DNA of 59,096 nt from an uncultured Lachnospiraceae bacterium (lineage in GTDB: Bacteria; Bacillota; Clostridia; Lachnospirales; Lachnospiraceae). The DNA lies in contig CANOCU010000019.1 in assembly GCA_947564645.1 (NCBI GenBank), positions 1-59,096 of the forward strand, given 5' to 3'. Numbering within the stretch: position 1 is the first letter of the stretch; each line of letters starts with the position of its first letter. The position numbers and the translations under genes were made by a program. A model generated the notes under the pieces. It did not search any database and was not told the origin of the DNA. It saw nothing but the letters and a program-made list of their open reading frames with translations. This document shows, one piece after another, positions 8,121-16,366 of the stretch.

Positions 8121-9778
8121 TCATGGAGCGCTTTTTCCTTGCGGTCATAAGCACTTCCCTGTCTGCCAGTCTGATTGTTCTTTTGCTGACCGCGTTGACG
8201 CCGGTATTAAAGCAGAGATATGCTTCCGGATGGAGATATATTCTGTGGATCATGCTTGCACTGCATCTTGTCCTGCCGCTGCAGCCGTCTGATGTGCGGG
8301 ATGTAGTAGGCCGTGATCTGAGCGGACGGCTGTCTACAGCTTTTGGCGCAGAGCAGGAAGGGAACGACACGGGGATGAATGTCCGCACAGATACGGCCGT
8401 GATCCGACTGGAAATACCGGCACAGTTATCCATGCCGCTTCTAAGACCGGCCCAGGGGACGGTATCCGCTGCATCCATAACCATATTGACAATCCTGGAA
8501 ATGATCTGGCTGCTTGGCTGCGTCGTCCTGCTTACGGTACATTTATGGAGTTATCTGGCGTACAGGCATCAGATCAGAAGGCATGGCAGACGGCTCAAGG
8601 ACCCTGTGCTTTGTCAAAAGATGCGGGCTGCGGCAGACAATCTGCAGATTCGGCGGGCGATTCCCGTCATCAGGTATGCCGGCGTTTTTAGCCCGATGAT
8701 TCTTGGCTTTTTTCGTCCGGTGTTGATTCTGCCGGATGAGACTTACTCTGAGGAGGAACTGTTCTTCATTCTAAGGCATGAACTGACGCACTTTAAACGC
8801 GGTGACCTTTTCTGGAAGCTGCTTTTTGTGCTGGCGAATACGATCCACTGGTTCAACCCGGTCATCTGGCTTATGCGCAGGGAAGCGGTCATCGACCTGG
8901 AGCTGTCCTGTGACGAAAGCGTTGTACGGGGCGCGGATCATCAGACGAGAAAGGCTTATACGGAGATGCTGTTTTCCACGCTTTACAGAAAAGATAAGAG
9001 GAAAACGGCCTTGTCCTCACAATTTTATGGAGGAAAAAAAGTGATGAAGAGACGATTTCAAAATATTCTCAGGCGGTCCGCAGGGCGTAGGGGGATCTTA
9101 CCGTTATCATGCACGATTATTCTTGGTATCTGTCTCAGCCTGATGATCGGTTGTGCAAAGGAAGCGCCGGAAGCGGGAATGCTGCGGCATGAAGATGTCT
9201 TCATAGAAGAGCCGGAACAGACTGACAAAGAGACTGACAATATAACAGAGCAGGAAAATGATACGGCCGGTGTATCAAAGACGCTGCAGGAGGAGAGCAG
9301 CGATACGGGGAGTGAGGTGCAGAACGCGGAAAATGCTGCAGTCCCTGACCGGATCATGATGACATTCATGATGGAGGGAGAACCGGAGGAACAGCCGGCG
9401 ACGTTATTCTGGGGAGATGGTTATTCCATCTATGTGCCGGATGACGATTGGCGGCAATATGCGGACGATGCATGGATGAGCGTTCATAACGAAGCAATCC
9501 GCTTCTGGGTTACGCGCTATGAAGACCGGACAACGGAAGAGGTGATGGAAGAGCTCCAAAACACTGCAGGTCTTGAAGATCTGATCCAGGATGATCAGGA
9601 ACTGGCGGTGAGAGGGGAATGGATCCGGAATAAAGACAATATGGTCACGCATGTACGGCTTGTGGAATACGGCACGGATGTGTGGAGCATATGTTATTGT
9701 TACCCGGAAGAAGCCGTTGAAGGCGCCGGAACCAGGCTGCCGGTGATCGTCGATACCTTTGCGGTGACGACATCGTAA
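8117..9778 (+). CDS. blaR1: M56-family (BlaR1-type) sensor metallopeptidase
   Basis: 553 residues. The N-terminal half has membrane helices and a cytoplasmic zinc protease with HELTH at 221-225 and the downstream DLELSCDE block (third zinc ligand region, about 260-267). The last membrane segment (about 333-350) ends in a cysteine, LMIGC. Beyond it, instead of a class D penicillin-binding sensor, there is an acidic linker and a small ~135-residue domain (from about 415) without SxxK or KTG motifs. It therefore probably senses something other than beta-lactams. It overlaps blaI by 4 bases. Confidence 0.88.
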   Translation: MIMERFFLAVISTSLSASLIVLLLTALTPVLKQRYASGWRYILWIMLALHLVLPLQPSDVRDVVGRDLSGRLSTAFGAEQEGNDTGMNVRTDTAVIRLEIPAQLSMPLLRPAQGTVSAASITILTILEMIWLLGCVVLLTVHLWSYLAYRHQIRRHGRRLKDPVLCQKMRAAADNLQIRRAIPVIRYAGVFSPMILGFFRPVLILPDETYSEEELFFILRHELTHFKRGDLFWKLLFVLANTIHWFNPVIWLMRREAVIDLELSCDESVVRGADHQTRKAYTEMLFSTLYRKDKRKTALSSQFYGGKKVMKRRFQNILRRSAGRRGILPLSCTIILGICLSLMIGCAKEAPEAGMLRHEDVFIEEPEQTDKETDNITEQENDTAGVSKTLQEESSDTGSEVQNAENAAVPDRIMMTFMMEGEPEEQPATLFWGDGYSIYVPDDDWRQYADDAWMSVHNEAIRFWVTRYEDRTTEEVMEELQNTAGLEDLIQDDQELAVRGEWIRNKDNMVTHVRLVEYGTDVWSICYCYPEEAVEGAGTRLPVIVDTFAVTTS

Positions 9779-9804
9779 TAATCACCAAAACATTCAAAGA
9801 ATAT

Positions 9805-9833
9805 TTGCTTTTTGTGTCAAAAATGTATATAAT
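9805..9833 (+). promoter_or_regulatory. Promoter of the cytidylate-kinase-like gene
   Basis: TTGCTT (9805-9810), 17 bases, TATAAT (9828-9833). A leader of about 90 bases follows before the ATG at 9931, with GGAAAGGATG near the start codon. Confidence 0.6.
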
Positions 9834-9930
9834 ATAATTATATTTATCTTTTAAAGGATGCTTGGTCATCAGACTCGCATAGGACAAAAGGTATTTATAA
9901 TATTTTAAAAGCGGAAAGGATGATGTTTCT

Positions 9931-10557
9931 ATGAATACAATTATCACCATTGGTCGTCAGTTTGGTTCCGGCGGTCGTGAGATCGGGAAGAAAGTTGCCG
10001 AATATTTCGGAATTAAATTTTATGATAAGGATCTGTTGACGCGGGCGGCGAAGGAGAGCGGCTTCTGTGAAGAGATGATCCAGAGCCATGACGAGCGTCC
10101 GACCAATTCATTCCTCTATAATCTGGTTATGGATACGTATTCTTTTGGTTACAATTCTTCTTCTTTTGTAGATATGCCGATCAGCCATAAGGTTTTTCTG
10201 GCACAGTTTGATACGATCAAGAAGATCGCCAGCGAGGGTTCTTGTGTGATCGTGGGAAGATGTGCCGATTATGCGTTACACGATTATCAGAACTGCCTGC
10301 ACCTCTTTATCCTTGCCGATAAGGAACGCAGAGTGAAGCGGATCATGGAGCGTTATGAAGATGTCACAACAGAGCAGAAGGCCCTCGATATGATCAACAA
10401 GAAGGATAAGCAGCGCCAGAGCTATTATAATTATTATTCTTCCAAGAAGTGGGGGCGTTCGGAGAGTTATGATCTGTCCATCAACAGCGGTGTTCTCGGG
10501 ATAGACGGAACCGTGAAGCTGATCGCGCAGTTTGTAGAGGACTTCGAGAACAGATAG
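9931..10557 (+). CDS. Cytidylate kinase-like family protein
   Basis: 208 residues. It begins with TIGRQFGSGGREIGKKVAE, the P-loop-like start of the cytidylate-kinase-like (Cytidylate_kin2) family, then KFYDKDLLTRAAKESGF. The middle has VIVGRCADYAL and the C-terminal half has arginines of a lid region (KERRVKRIMERYE). The family is related to CMP kinase but the true substrate is not established, so nucleotide phosphorylation is an inference. It has its own promoter and a strong terminator-like hairpin downstream, so it appears monocistronic. Confidence 0.87.
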   Translation: MNTIITIGRQFGSGGREIGKKVAEYFGIKFYDKDLLTRAAKESGFCEEMIQSHDERPTNSFLYNLVMDTYSFGYNSSSFVDMPISHKVFLAQFDTIKKIASEGSCVIVGRCADYALHDYQNCLHLFILADKERRVKRIMERYEDVTTEQKALDMINKKDKQRQSYYNYYSSKKWGRSESYDLSINSGVLGIDGTVKLIAQFVEDFENR

Positions 10558-10590
10558 GAGAGACAAATAAATAGTAAGATATGACAGAAC

Positions 10591-10638
10591 AGAAGGGCAA
10601 GAGTACGGATGGATAATGGATACTTTTGTCCTTCTTTA
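10591..10638 (+). terminator. Hairpin terminator after the cytidylate-kinase-like gene
   Basis: 15-bp stem with two G-T pairs (10591-10605 with 10621-10635), 15-base loop, followed by TTAAT. Stable, but with a short T tract. Confidence 0.7.
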
Positions 10639-10700
10639 ATCGGATAGCAATATAGCTGTTTCTGCTTTTTTAGGAGTTCATGAATGATGCTTTTGCCTTT

Positions 10701-11228
10701 TTATTTCTTTAGAAGTTCATATATGTTGCTCATGGATTCCTGCTCATCATATAGATCCTGATACATTTTAGTTTCGATTACTGAAAAACCGGCTTTTTCC
10801 AAAGTTCTGCATGAGGCGGTATTTTCAAGGTTGGCAGTAGCAACAAGTTTTTGGATGTTATAGTTTGCAAACAGATAGTCAACAAAACATTGTAATGCCT
10901 CAGAGGCATACCCGTTGCCGCGATGATTGGCTCCGATGAAGTAGGTAACGCCTACTTCCATAAAATCTTCATAGTACGAGCTTCCTACAGAACCGACCAC
11001 CTGATGATTTGATTTATCCTCTATGGCAAAGGCCAGATACTCATGATAGGGATTGTTTTCTGCTTCCAATTCTATTGCTTCCCTTATAAAATCCCCCATC
11101 CATTGATGACACTCACTGCAATCCCCATAGATTTCTGTTAAGCTGCCGTCTGAGGCCATTTCAATAAATACCTCTTCATCTGGTGTGGCTATACTTCTTA
11201 TATATAGTCTTTTGGTTTCTAAAAACAT
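10701..11228 (-). CDS. GNAT-family N-acetyltransferase
   Basis: 175 residues of the RimJ/RimL type of GNAT enzyme, which transfers acetyl from acetyl-CoA to an amine. It begins MFLETKRLYIRSIATPDEE, has the acetyl-CoA loop GANHRGNGYASEAL (about 97-110) and ends with LEKAGFSVIETKMYQD, a typical C-terminal block. The substrate is unknown. The start has AAGGAAGG upstream. Its leader, 107-225 bases upstream, holds the competing hairpins at 11335-11449. It is convergent with the cytidylate-kinase-like gene. Confidence 0.88.
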   Translation of the reverse strand: MFLETKRLYIRSIATPDEEVFIEMASDGSLTEIYGDCSECHQWMGDFIREAIELEAENNPYHEYLAFAIEDKSNHQVVGSVGSSYYEDFMEVGVTYFIGANHRGNGYASEALQCFVDYLFANYNIQKLVATANLENTASCRTLEKAGFSVIETKMYQDLYDEQESMSNIYELLKK

Positions 11229-11334
11229 AACACAGATCCTTCCTTTCTGAATTTATTCTATGATGTACAATATATGATTCTCATCGCTATAGGTTGGTAA
11301 TCAGCAATATGGAAGAGGACAGATCGGCTCCATA

Positions 11335-11449
11335 TAACTATTCGCAAAACACAAGTTTAACGAATAGTTAGCTCGTGACTGGATGCCTTTACCATAAGGC
11401 TGTAAACCGCCACGATTTGGCTATTTAGCTAACTAATTCGTTAAACTTG
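11335..11449. repeat. Long inverted repeat with mutually exclusive hairpins
   Basis: CGAATAGTTA (11361-11370) can pair perfectly with TAACTATTCG upstream (11335-11344). Alternatively it forms part of a 22-bp stem 11352-11373 with 11427-11449, interrupted by one bulged A. Inside the large loop are CGTG/CACG (11374-11377, 11411-11414) and GCCTT/AAGGC (11385-11389, 11396-11400). There is no T tract and no reading frame. It could be a leader switch for the GNAT gene, a terminator for the operon ending at 11464, or a small mobile palindrome. Confidence 0.7.
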
Positions 11450-11463
11450 CAGTTAAAGAGGCT

Positions 11464-11718
11464 CTATAGTCCATTACGTTCCCGGAAATCCTCAGTGCTG
11501 TTATACTTTGTCATATAAGTACGATAACCATTATTCTGATCGATCTGTTTTGTCTGTCTTTGTTTCTTATCGGATCCGTAGTTTAGATAATTCTCCCGAT
11601 AATGCCGGACCGTATCGATCTCATCCGTAGCGCGCCTGCGTTTTCTGGATGCATGGCGCATGTAAAAATAAATTGCGATGATGATGAGCACCGTGATGCA
11701 TAAAATACCACCGGACAT
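11464..11718 (-). CDS. Small single-span membrane protein
   Basis: 84 residues: one membrane helix (about 5-20, ILCITVLIIIAIYFYM), then a basic patch (RHASRKRRRA) and a soluble polar tail rich in N, Y, K and Q. The topology predicts the tail in the cytoplasm. AGGAGGTAG lies just before the ATG. It is 22 bases after dtd and is probably the last gene of the AI-2E permease/dtd operon. I do not recognise a family. Confidence 0.65.
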   Translation of the reverse strand: MSGGILCITVLIIIAIYFYMRHASRKRRRATDEIDTVRHYRENYLNYGSDKKQRQTKQIDQNNGYRTYMTKYNSTEDFRERNGL

Positions 11719-11740
11719 GATCTACCTCCTTAGAAATTGA

Positions 11741-12184
11741 TCAGAGCTCTGAATCCAACCATATTGTAAACGGACCGTCATTGGTAAGGGAAACCTGCAT
11801 GACTGCACCGAACTCGCCATGTTCGACCTTGGGGACAGACTCACGGCATTTGGCAATGATATATTCATAGAGTTCCTCGGCCAGGTCAGGTTTCCCGGAG
11901 TCGATAAAGGATGGACGGTTTCCATGTCTGCAATCTGCATACAATGTAAATTGTGAAATAATTAACAATTCGCCATTTACAGAAGACAGGTTCAGATTTG
12001 TCTTATCGTTTTCATCACTGAAAATACGCAGATTAATCAATTTGCGTATCATTTTATCAGCAATCTCTCTGGTATCCGCGTTGGAGACGCCGACAAACAC
12101 GCACAATCCCTGGTCGATCGCACCTACCGTGCGGCCTTCGACCGTCACCCTGGCATTAGTTACCCTTTGGATCAGAAATCTCAT
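11741..12184 (-). CDS. dtd: D-aminoacyl-tRNA deacylase
   Basis: 147 residues, the family length. DTD hydrolyses D-amino acids (and glycine) wrongly attached to tRNA. Motifs are [15 protein letters not shown] at the start, [12 protein letters not shown] (SQxxL, about residues 76-87) and [12 protein letters not shown] near the end (the GPxT cross-subunit motif). The frame extends upstream, but the ATG at 12184 matches the family N-terminus exactly. It overlaps the end of the permease gene by 29 bases, suggesting coupled expression. Confidence 0.95.
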   Translation of the reverse strand: MRFLIQRVTNARVTVEGRTVGAIDQGLCVFVGVSNADTREIADKMIRKLINLRIFSDENDKTNLNLSSVNGELLIISQFTLYADCRHGNRPSFIDSGKPDLAEELYEYIIAKCRESVPKVEHGEFGAVMQVSLTNDGPFTIWLDSEL

Positions 12185-13463
12185 GACTACTGCTCTCTTC
12201 TTTCTTCTTTTTCTTTTTGACAGGTACATAAGTGGTGAAAGTTTTCTTCTCATCAATCTCACCCACAGTCATATAAGGCTGCAGGTCTGTAGGCAGCTCC
12301 TTCTTGCGCAGCATCCGGTTCACAACGGCTTTCACGCCTGCATAGAATACGGCAAAGATCGGTACGCCGACCACCATGCCGAGAACGCCGAACAATCCGC
12401 CAAAGATCGTGATGGAAAAGATAACCCAGAAACCGGACAGTCCGGTGGAATCCCCCAGAATCTTCGGCCCCAGGATATTACCGTCAAATTGCTGTATGAC
12501 AAGGATCAGAATGATAAAATACAGCGCTTGCAACGGATCGACCATCAATACCAACAGCGCACTCGGAATCCCGCCGATCCACGGTCCGAAGAAGGGGATC
12601 ACATTTGTCACGCCCACGATCACACTCACAAGAATGGCGTAAGGCGTTCCGATGATACTGGTACAGATGAAACAGATGATGCCGATAATAATGGAATCTA
12701 CGATCTTGCCGCCGATAAACCCGATAAAGGTGCCGTGAATAAAGCGGAAATTGGAGATCACTTCGTTGCCTGTCTTGCGGTCAAACAAGGCATAGACGAT
12801 CTTCTTCGCCTGTCCGGCAAACTTCTCCTTGCTGCCCATAACATAGATGGATATGATAAAGCCGATGATAAAATTCCATAATGCCTTAAAGATACTGATC
12901 ACACTTAAGGAGAGCGTCTTGACAAGGCCATTGATATTCGGAAGCAGATTCGTATTGAAATAATCCAGAAGCTTTGGGGAATACTGTGCCAGCAGTTGAT
13001 TGACCGTCTGTTCCAGATCCGGATTATTTTTCATAAGTCCCAACGCCCAATGGTTCAGGTTATTGAGGTAGATCGGGAGTTGGAAGATAATGCTCTGGAT
13101 ACTGCGGACTACCTCAGGAATGATCAGGCCGAAGAACTCATAGAATACGATCACGATCAAAATGACTGTGATCAGCATGGATATACCCCGGATCCGCTGT
13201 CTGCTCTTTGCATTTTCCGGCAGTTTGGCTCTTTTATAAAGGGGCTCGATCACCCTGCTCTCAATCTTATTAAGAACAGGCGTCATCAGATACGCCAGTA
13301 CAAAACCGTCAATAATAGGCATGGCGATACCGACCAGCGTGCGCAGGCCGCTGGAAAGACTGGATCTGTGAAACAATATATAATAGAAAAAAATACTCGC
13401 TGCAATGACCAGAAATGCTGTGATACCCCAGTAGATGTACTTTCTGTCGAATTTGAATTTCAT
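12156..13463 (-). CDS. AI-2E/YdiK-type family transporter
   Basis: 435 residues with about eight membrane segments in the arrangement of the AI-2E transporter (DUF20) superfamily. Late helices include [19 protein letters not shown] and [20 protein letters not shown], and the C-terminal tail is charged ([10 protein letters not shown]). Members have been linked to autoinducer export or Na+/H+ antiport, so the substrate is open. An in-frame ATG four codons upstream (13475) is possible; I prefer 13463, preceded by GGGGG. First gene of a three-gene minus-strand operon, divergent from the TtcA-like gene. Confidence 0.87.
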   Translation of the reverse strand: MKFKFDRKYIYWGITAFLVIAASIFFYYILFHRSSLSSGLRTLVGIAMPIIDGFVLAYLMTPVLNKIESRVIEPLYKRAKLPENAKSRQRIRGISMLITVILIVIVFYEFFGLIIPEVVRSIQSIIFQLPIYLNNLNHWALGLMKNNPDLEQTVNQLLAQYSPKLLDYFNTNLLPNINGLVKTLSLSVISIFKALWNFIIGFIISIYVMGSKEKFAGQAKKIVYALFDRKTGNEVISNFRFIHGTFIGFIGGKIVDSIIIGIICFICTSIIGTPYAILVSVIVGVTNVIPFFGPWIGGIPSALLVLMVDPLQALYFIILILVIQQFDGNILGPKILGDSTGLSGFWVIFSITIFGGLFGVLGMVVGVPIFAVFYAGVKAVVNRMLRKKELPTDLQPYMTVGEIDEKKTFTTYVPVKKKKKKEESSSHEISDPKGN

Positions 13464-13546
13464 GCTGACCCCCATACTTGTCGTTTCCTATAGTATATCA
13501 TCATTTTTAGAAACTGCATTACATTTTATAAAAAATTAATGTCATC

Positions 13547-13568
13547 TGAACAAATATTCTGTATAATA
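13547..13568 (+). promoter_or_regulatory. LexA-like box next to a -10 element
   Basis: TGAACAAATATTCT (13547-13560) differs only in its first base from the box at 16197-16210 before lexA. TATAAT follows at 13563-13568, so bound LexA would block this promoter. It lies about 95 bases before the TtcA-like gene. Confidence 0.5.
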
Positions 13569-13572
13569 TATA

Positions 13573-13601
13573 GTTAATGATATTAAAAGTTTCGTTTTCG
13601 T
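13573..13601. repeat. Short palindromic repeat family, degenerate copy
   Basis: Read on the minus strand this is close to the 16252-16288 element: about 24 of 28 bases match AACGAAATTTTTAATGTCGT and its continuation TTACTATA. It sits in the leader of the TtcA-like gene. Confidence 0.55.
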
Positions 13602-13663
13602 TCTTTTAAAAGCATCGCATGGTACTTTGTAAGCTATTGCGTTATGGCGAGGAGAAAAGACAG

Positions 13664-14416
13664 ATGAAATTACAACAGGTATACAGTCTTACCCGTAAGG
13701 CAATTGACGACTATCATATGATACTGCCCGGAGACAGGATTGCTGTCGGTATTTCCGGCGGCAAAGACAGCCTTACGCTGCTCTACGCCCTGCAGGGGCT
13801 GCGACGCTTCTATCCGCATCCTTTCGAGCTGTGCGCCGTTACGGTCGATCTGGGTTTTGACAATCTGAATCTTGATAAGATCAGCGCACTTTGTGATACG
13901 CTTGACGTACCGTATCATATCATTAACACGGATATCGCAAAGATCATATTTGAGGACCGGCAGGAAAGCAATCCCTGTTCCCTGTGTGCCAAGATGCGCA
14001 AAGGAGCCTTAAATGATGCCATGAAGGCTGCCGGATGCAACAAGGTAGCCTATGCACATCATAAGGATGACGTGGTGGAAACGATGATGATGTCTCTGAT
14101 TTATGAGGGCAGATTCCATACTTTTCGGCCCGTCACCTATCTGGACCGCACGGATATCACCGTGATACGGCCGCTGATTTATATGAATGAGGCCGATGTG
14201 ATCGGCTTCGTCAATAAATATGAGGTTCCTGTCGTCAAGAGTCCCTGCCCCGCAGACGGACATACGAAGCGGGAATATATCAAGAATCTGCTGCGGGAGA
14301 TTAACCTGGAGACACCCGGCGTCAAGGAAAGAATGTTCACGGCAATTCAAAGCGGTGAGTTAGATGGATGGAGTATTAGTAAGGAAGGCAGTTTACAGCA
14401 TGGATGCGAAAAATAA
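13664..14416 (+). CDS. TtcA-like tRNA thiolation PP-loop protein
   Basis: 250 residues. The ATP pyrophosphatase P-loop SGGKDS is at 31-36, a CSLC cysteine pair lies near residue 107 before AKMRKG, and a further SPCPADG cysteine lies near 200. This is the TtcA/CTU1 pattern, in which an adenylated tRNA base receives sulfur with the help of an Fe-S cluster. TtcA makes 2-thiocytidine-32, but the exact base here is inferred. The start at 13664 follows GAGGAG. The gene overlaps the recombinase by 17 bases, so the two are co-transcribed. Confidence 0.85.
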   Translation: MKLQQVYSLTRKAIDDYHMILPGDRIAVGISGGKDSLTLLYALQGLRRFYPHPFELCAVTVDLGFDNLNLDKISALCDTLDVPYHIINTDIAKIIFEDRQESNPCSLCAKMRKGALNDAMKAAGCNKVAYAHHKDDVVETMMMSLIYEGRFHTFRPVTYLDRTDITVIRPLIYMNEADVIGFVNKYEVPVVKSPCPADGHTKREYIKNLLREINLETPGVKERMFTAIQSGELDGWSISKEGSLQHGCEK

Positions 14417-15479
14417 CAATTACCATACACAACAAAGTATCGACAATATTGCCAAAATGCGGGAAGTCCTGGACACGCTCCCGCCTTTCTGCAAGCAGTT
14501 CTTCCGCGGTGTCAGCGAATATACCTCGGCCAGAACGAGGCTTGCCTATGCTTATGATATCAGAGTATTCTTCGAATACCTGCATGACAACAACAAAAGC
14601 CTTGCAAGCATGGATATCCGGGAATTTCCACTCTCCCTCTTAGAGCAGCTCACCAGGGAGGATATCGAAGAGTATATGGAATATCTCAGCTATTATCAAA
14701 AGGACGGCAAGGAATACACCAACGACGAGCGGGGGAAAAAGAGGAAGCTGGCATCCCTTAGAAGCTTCTATAATTATTATTTCCAGGCGGAACTGATTGA
14801 AAAAAATCCGGCAGTGCTTGTGCCCCTGCCGAAACTGCATGAAAAGGAGATCATCCGTCTCGATCCGGCTGAGGTGGCGATCCTTTTAGATCAGGTGGAG
14901 GACGGTACGGGACTTACCAAGGCGCAGAAACGATTCCATCAGGCAACCAAGATCAGGGACGTGGCCATGCTTACGCTTCTGCTGGGGACCGGGATCCGTG
15001 TCTCAGAGTGCGTGGGCCTGGATATCGGTGATGTTGATTTCAGAAACAACGGCATCCGTATCCTGCGAAAAGGCGGTTATGAGGCAGTCATCTATTTTGG
15101 CGAAGAGGTGGAGTCTGCACTGCAGGATTATCTGGAGGAACGGCATCATATCATACCACAGCCCGGCCATGAGAATGCACTGTTTCTTTCTCTGCAGAAT
15201 CGCCGCATGTCGGTACGGGCCGTGGAAAATATGGTTAAAAAATATTCATCCACCGTCACCAGCCTGAAAAAGATCACGCCTCATAAGCTCAGAAGCACCT
15301 ATGGCACCTCTCTCTATAAAGAAACCGGAGATATCTATCTGGTGGCAGATGTGCTTGGTCATAAGGATGTCAATACCACCAGGAAACATTATGCGGCTCT
15401 GGAGGACGACAGGCGCCGCTATGCGGCCCGACAGGTAAAGCTGCGGGAAAGCATTCCGGAGCAGGAAAAACAGCCATGA
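14400..15479 (+). CDS. Tyrosine recombinase (XerC/XerD-like)
   Basis: 359 residues. The N-terminal SAM-like domain is about 30-140 (RTRLAYAYDIRVFFEYL). The catalytic domain shows the full set: R200 (GTGIRVSE), K224, H295 and R298 (TPHKLRSTYG), H321 (LGHKDV) and Y331 (KHYAAL). This is 40-60 residues longer than E. coli XerC/D. The context is housekeeping (TtcA-like gene, lexA), with no phage genes or att-like repeats seen, so chromosome dimer resolution is more likely than prophage integration. The start overlaps the upstream gene. Confidence 0.88.
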   Translation: MDAKNNNYHTQQSIDNIAKMREVLDTLPPFCKQFFRGVSEYTSARTRLAYAYDIRVFFEYLHDNNKSLASMDIREFPLSLLEQLTREDIEEYMEYLSYYQKDGKEYTNDERGKKRKLASLRSFYNYYFQAELIEKNPAVLVPLPKLHEKEIIRLDPAEVAILLDQVEDGTGLTKAQKRFHQATKIRDVAMLTLLLGTGIRVSECVGLDIGDVDFRNNGIRILRKGGYEAVIYFGEEVESALQDYLEERHHIIPQPGHENALFLSLQNRRMSVRAVENMVKKYSSTVTSLKKITPHKLRSTYGTSLYKETGDIYLVADVLGHKDVNTTRKHYAALEDDRRRYAARQVKLRESIPEQEKQP

Positions 15480-15524
15480 CGATCCTCCGGACTGAGTTGC
15501 TGAATTGTTACATTCTTTGCAATG

Positions 15525-15941
15525 TCATCCTCCGGTGCTGCTGACATAATAAGGAACGATCAGATATTCTCCGTAACGGATGGAATCTCCCGAAATGGAG
15601 TTCATCTGTCTGACTTCGGCAATGTAGTCCTGGATGGAATCATAATGAGCGTCATCCATATACTGTTCTGCGATCGACCAAAGGGTATCATGCTTCATAA
15701 TGGTGATACTCTTATAATATTTATCAGAAACGTCCACATCGTTCTTCGCATTGGACCGAAAAACGCTTAAGGTAAAGGAACATACGGCGATCAGACAGAG
15801 CGTTGCAAGAAACATCTGTAAGTGCTTCCGCATCTCCCGCTGCCTTCTAAGTCTGTTATGAAGGATCCTTCTCTCGCTTCTCTGATCGTCTGTGTATCTG
15901 TGTCTGTCTGCTCTCCGGTCATTTCCATTCATTCTGCTCAC
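15525..15941 (-). CDS. LysM-domain membrane protein, YneA-like
   Basis: 138 residues: a basic cytoplasmic N-terminus, one membrane helix (about 42-60, FLATLCLIAVCSFTLSVF), and one extracellular LysM domain (about 78-130, MKHDTLWSIAEQYMDD) that would bind peptidoglycan. The gene is divergent from lexA, exactly as yneA is in Bacillus subtilis, where the product holds back cell division during the SOS response. Four LexA-type boxes lie between the two genes. The function is inferred from domain layout and position; sequence identity to YneA is not obvious. Confidence 0.82.
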   Translation of the reverse strand: MSRMNGNDRRADRHRYTDDQRSERRILHNRLRRQREMRKHLQMFLATLCLIAVCSFTLSVFRSNAKNDVDVSDKYYKSITIMKHDTLWSIAEQYMDDAHYDSIQDYIAEVRQMNSISGDSIRYGEYLIVPYYVSSTGG

Positions 15942-16110
15942 CTGCTTTCCTCGTTTCCTGTACGCTTTTCATCCTGCTTAAAGTTCATCATTTATCGGGG
16001 AATCGTTTGTCAAACTCATTATTTGTCGAGCTCATTATTTGTCGCCCCGGTCACAGACTGGTATTCTCTGCCGTGCCGTCTCCTGTATGTTCTGCATTTG
16101 TTCTATAATC

Positions 16111-16249
16111 CGAACACTTGTTGCGAACAAATGTTCCCTGTGCAATGTATTATATCGAACAAGTATTCGCATGTCAATACTTTTGACGAAAATAATCGAA
16201 CAAATATTCTGAATATATGTTTGCTTTTTATTGTGTAATGTGCTATGAT
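16111..16249 (+). promoter_or_regulatory. Divergent SOS control region with four LexA-type boxes and lexA promoter
   Basis: Boxes: CGAACACTTGTTGC (16111-16124), CGAACAAATGTTCC (16124-16137), CGAACAAGTATTCG (16156-16169) and CGAACAAATATTCT (16197-16210). All match the Gram-positive CGAAC-N4-GTTC pattern to varying degree. The lexA promoter follows: TTGCTT (16221-16226), 17 bases, TATGAT (16244-16249). The rest of the 425-base gap 15942-16366 holds a short direct repeat CTCATTATTTGTCG (16014-16027 and 16030-16043). Confidence 0.85.
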
Positions 16250-16251
16250 AA

Positions 16252-16288
16252 TTATAGTAAACGAAATTTTTAATGTCGTTTACTATAA
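16252..16288. repeat. Perfect palindromic element at the lexA transcript start
   Basis: TTATAGTAAACGA/TCGTTTACTATAA, a perfect 13-bp inverted repeat (16252-16264 with 16276-16288) around an 11-base centre. It begins where transcription from the lexA promoter should start. Related copies lie at 13573, 21741 and 24474. Confidence 0.8.
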
Positions 16289-16366
16289 GAAAGCAATTCA
16301 TTTTCAATCTGCTTTCAATTGTCAACGGCCAGAATATTTTAAGTTGAAAGGATAAGGTTATTATTT

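Noticed and set aside
11352-11449. Integron attC site
   Set aside because: The bulged long palindrome looks similar, but the outer boxes GTTAGCT/AGCTAAC do not match the attC core pattern, and no integron integrase is present.
12042-12881. 279-codon plus-strand reading frame
   Set aside because: It lies fully opposite the AI-2E permease and dtd genes and is rich in H, D and Q as expected of an antisense shadow.
14400-15479. Prophage or island integrase
   Set aside because: The tyrosine recombinase is coupled to a TtcA-like gene and stands next to lexA. No phage genes, tRNA or att-like direct repeats were found near it.
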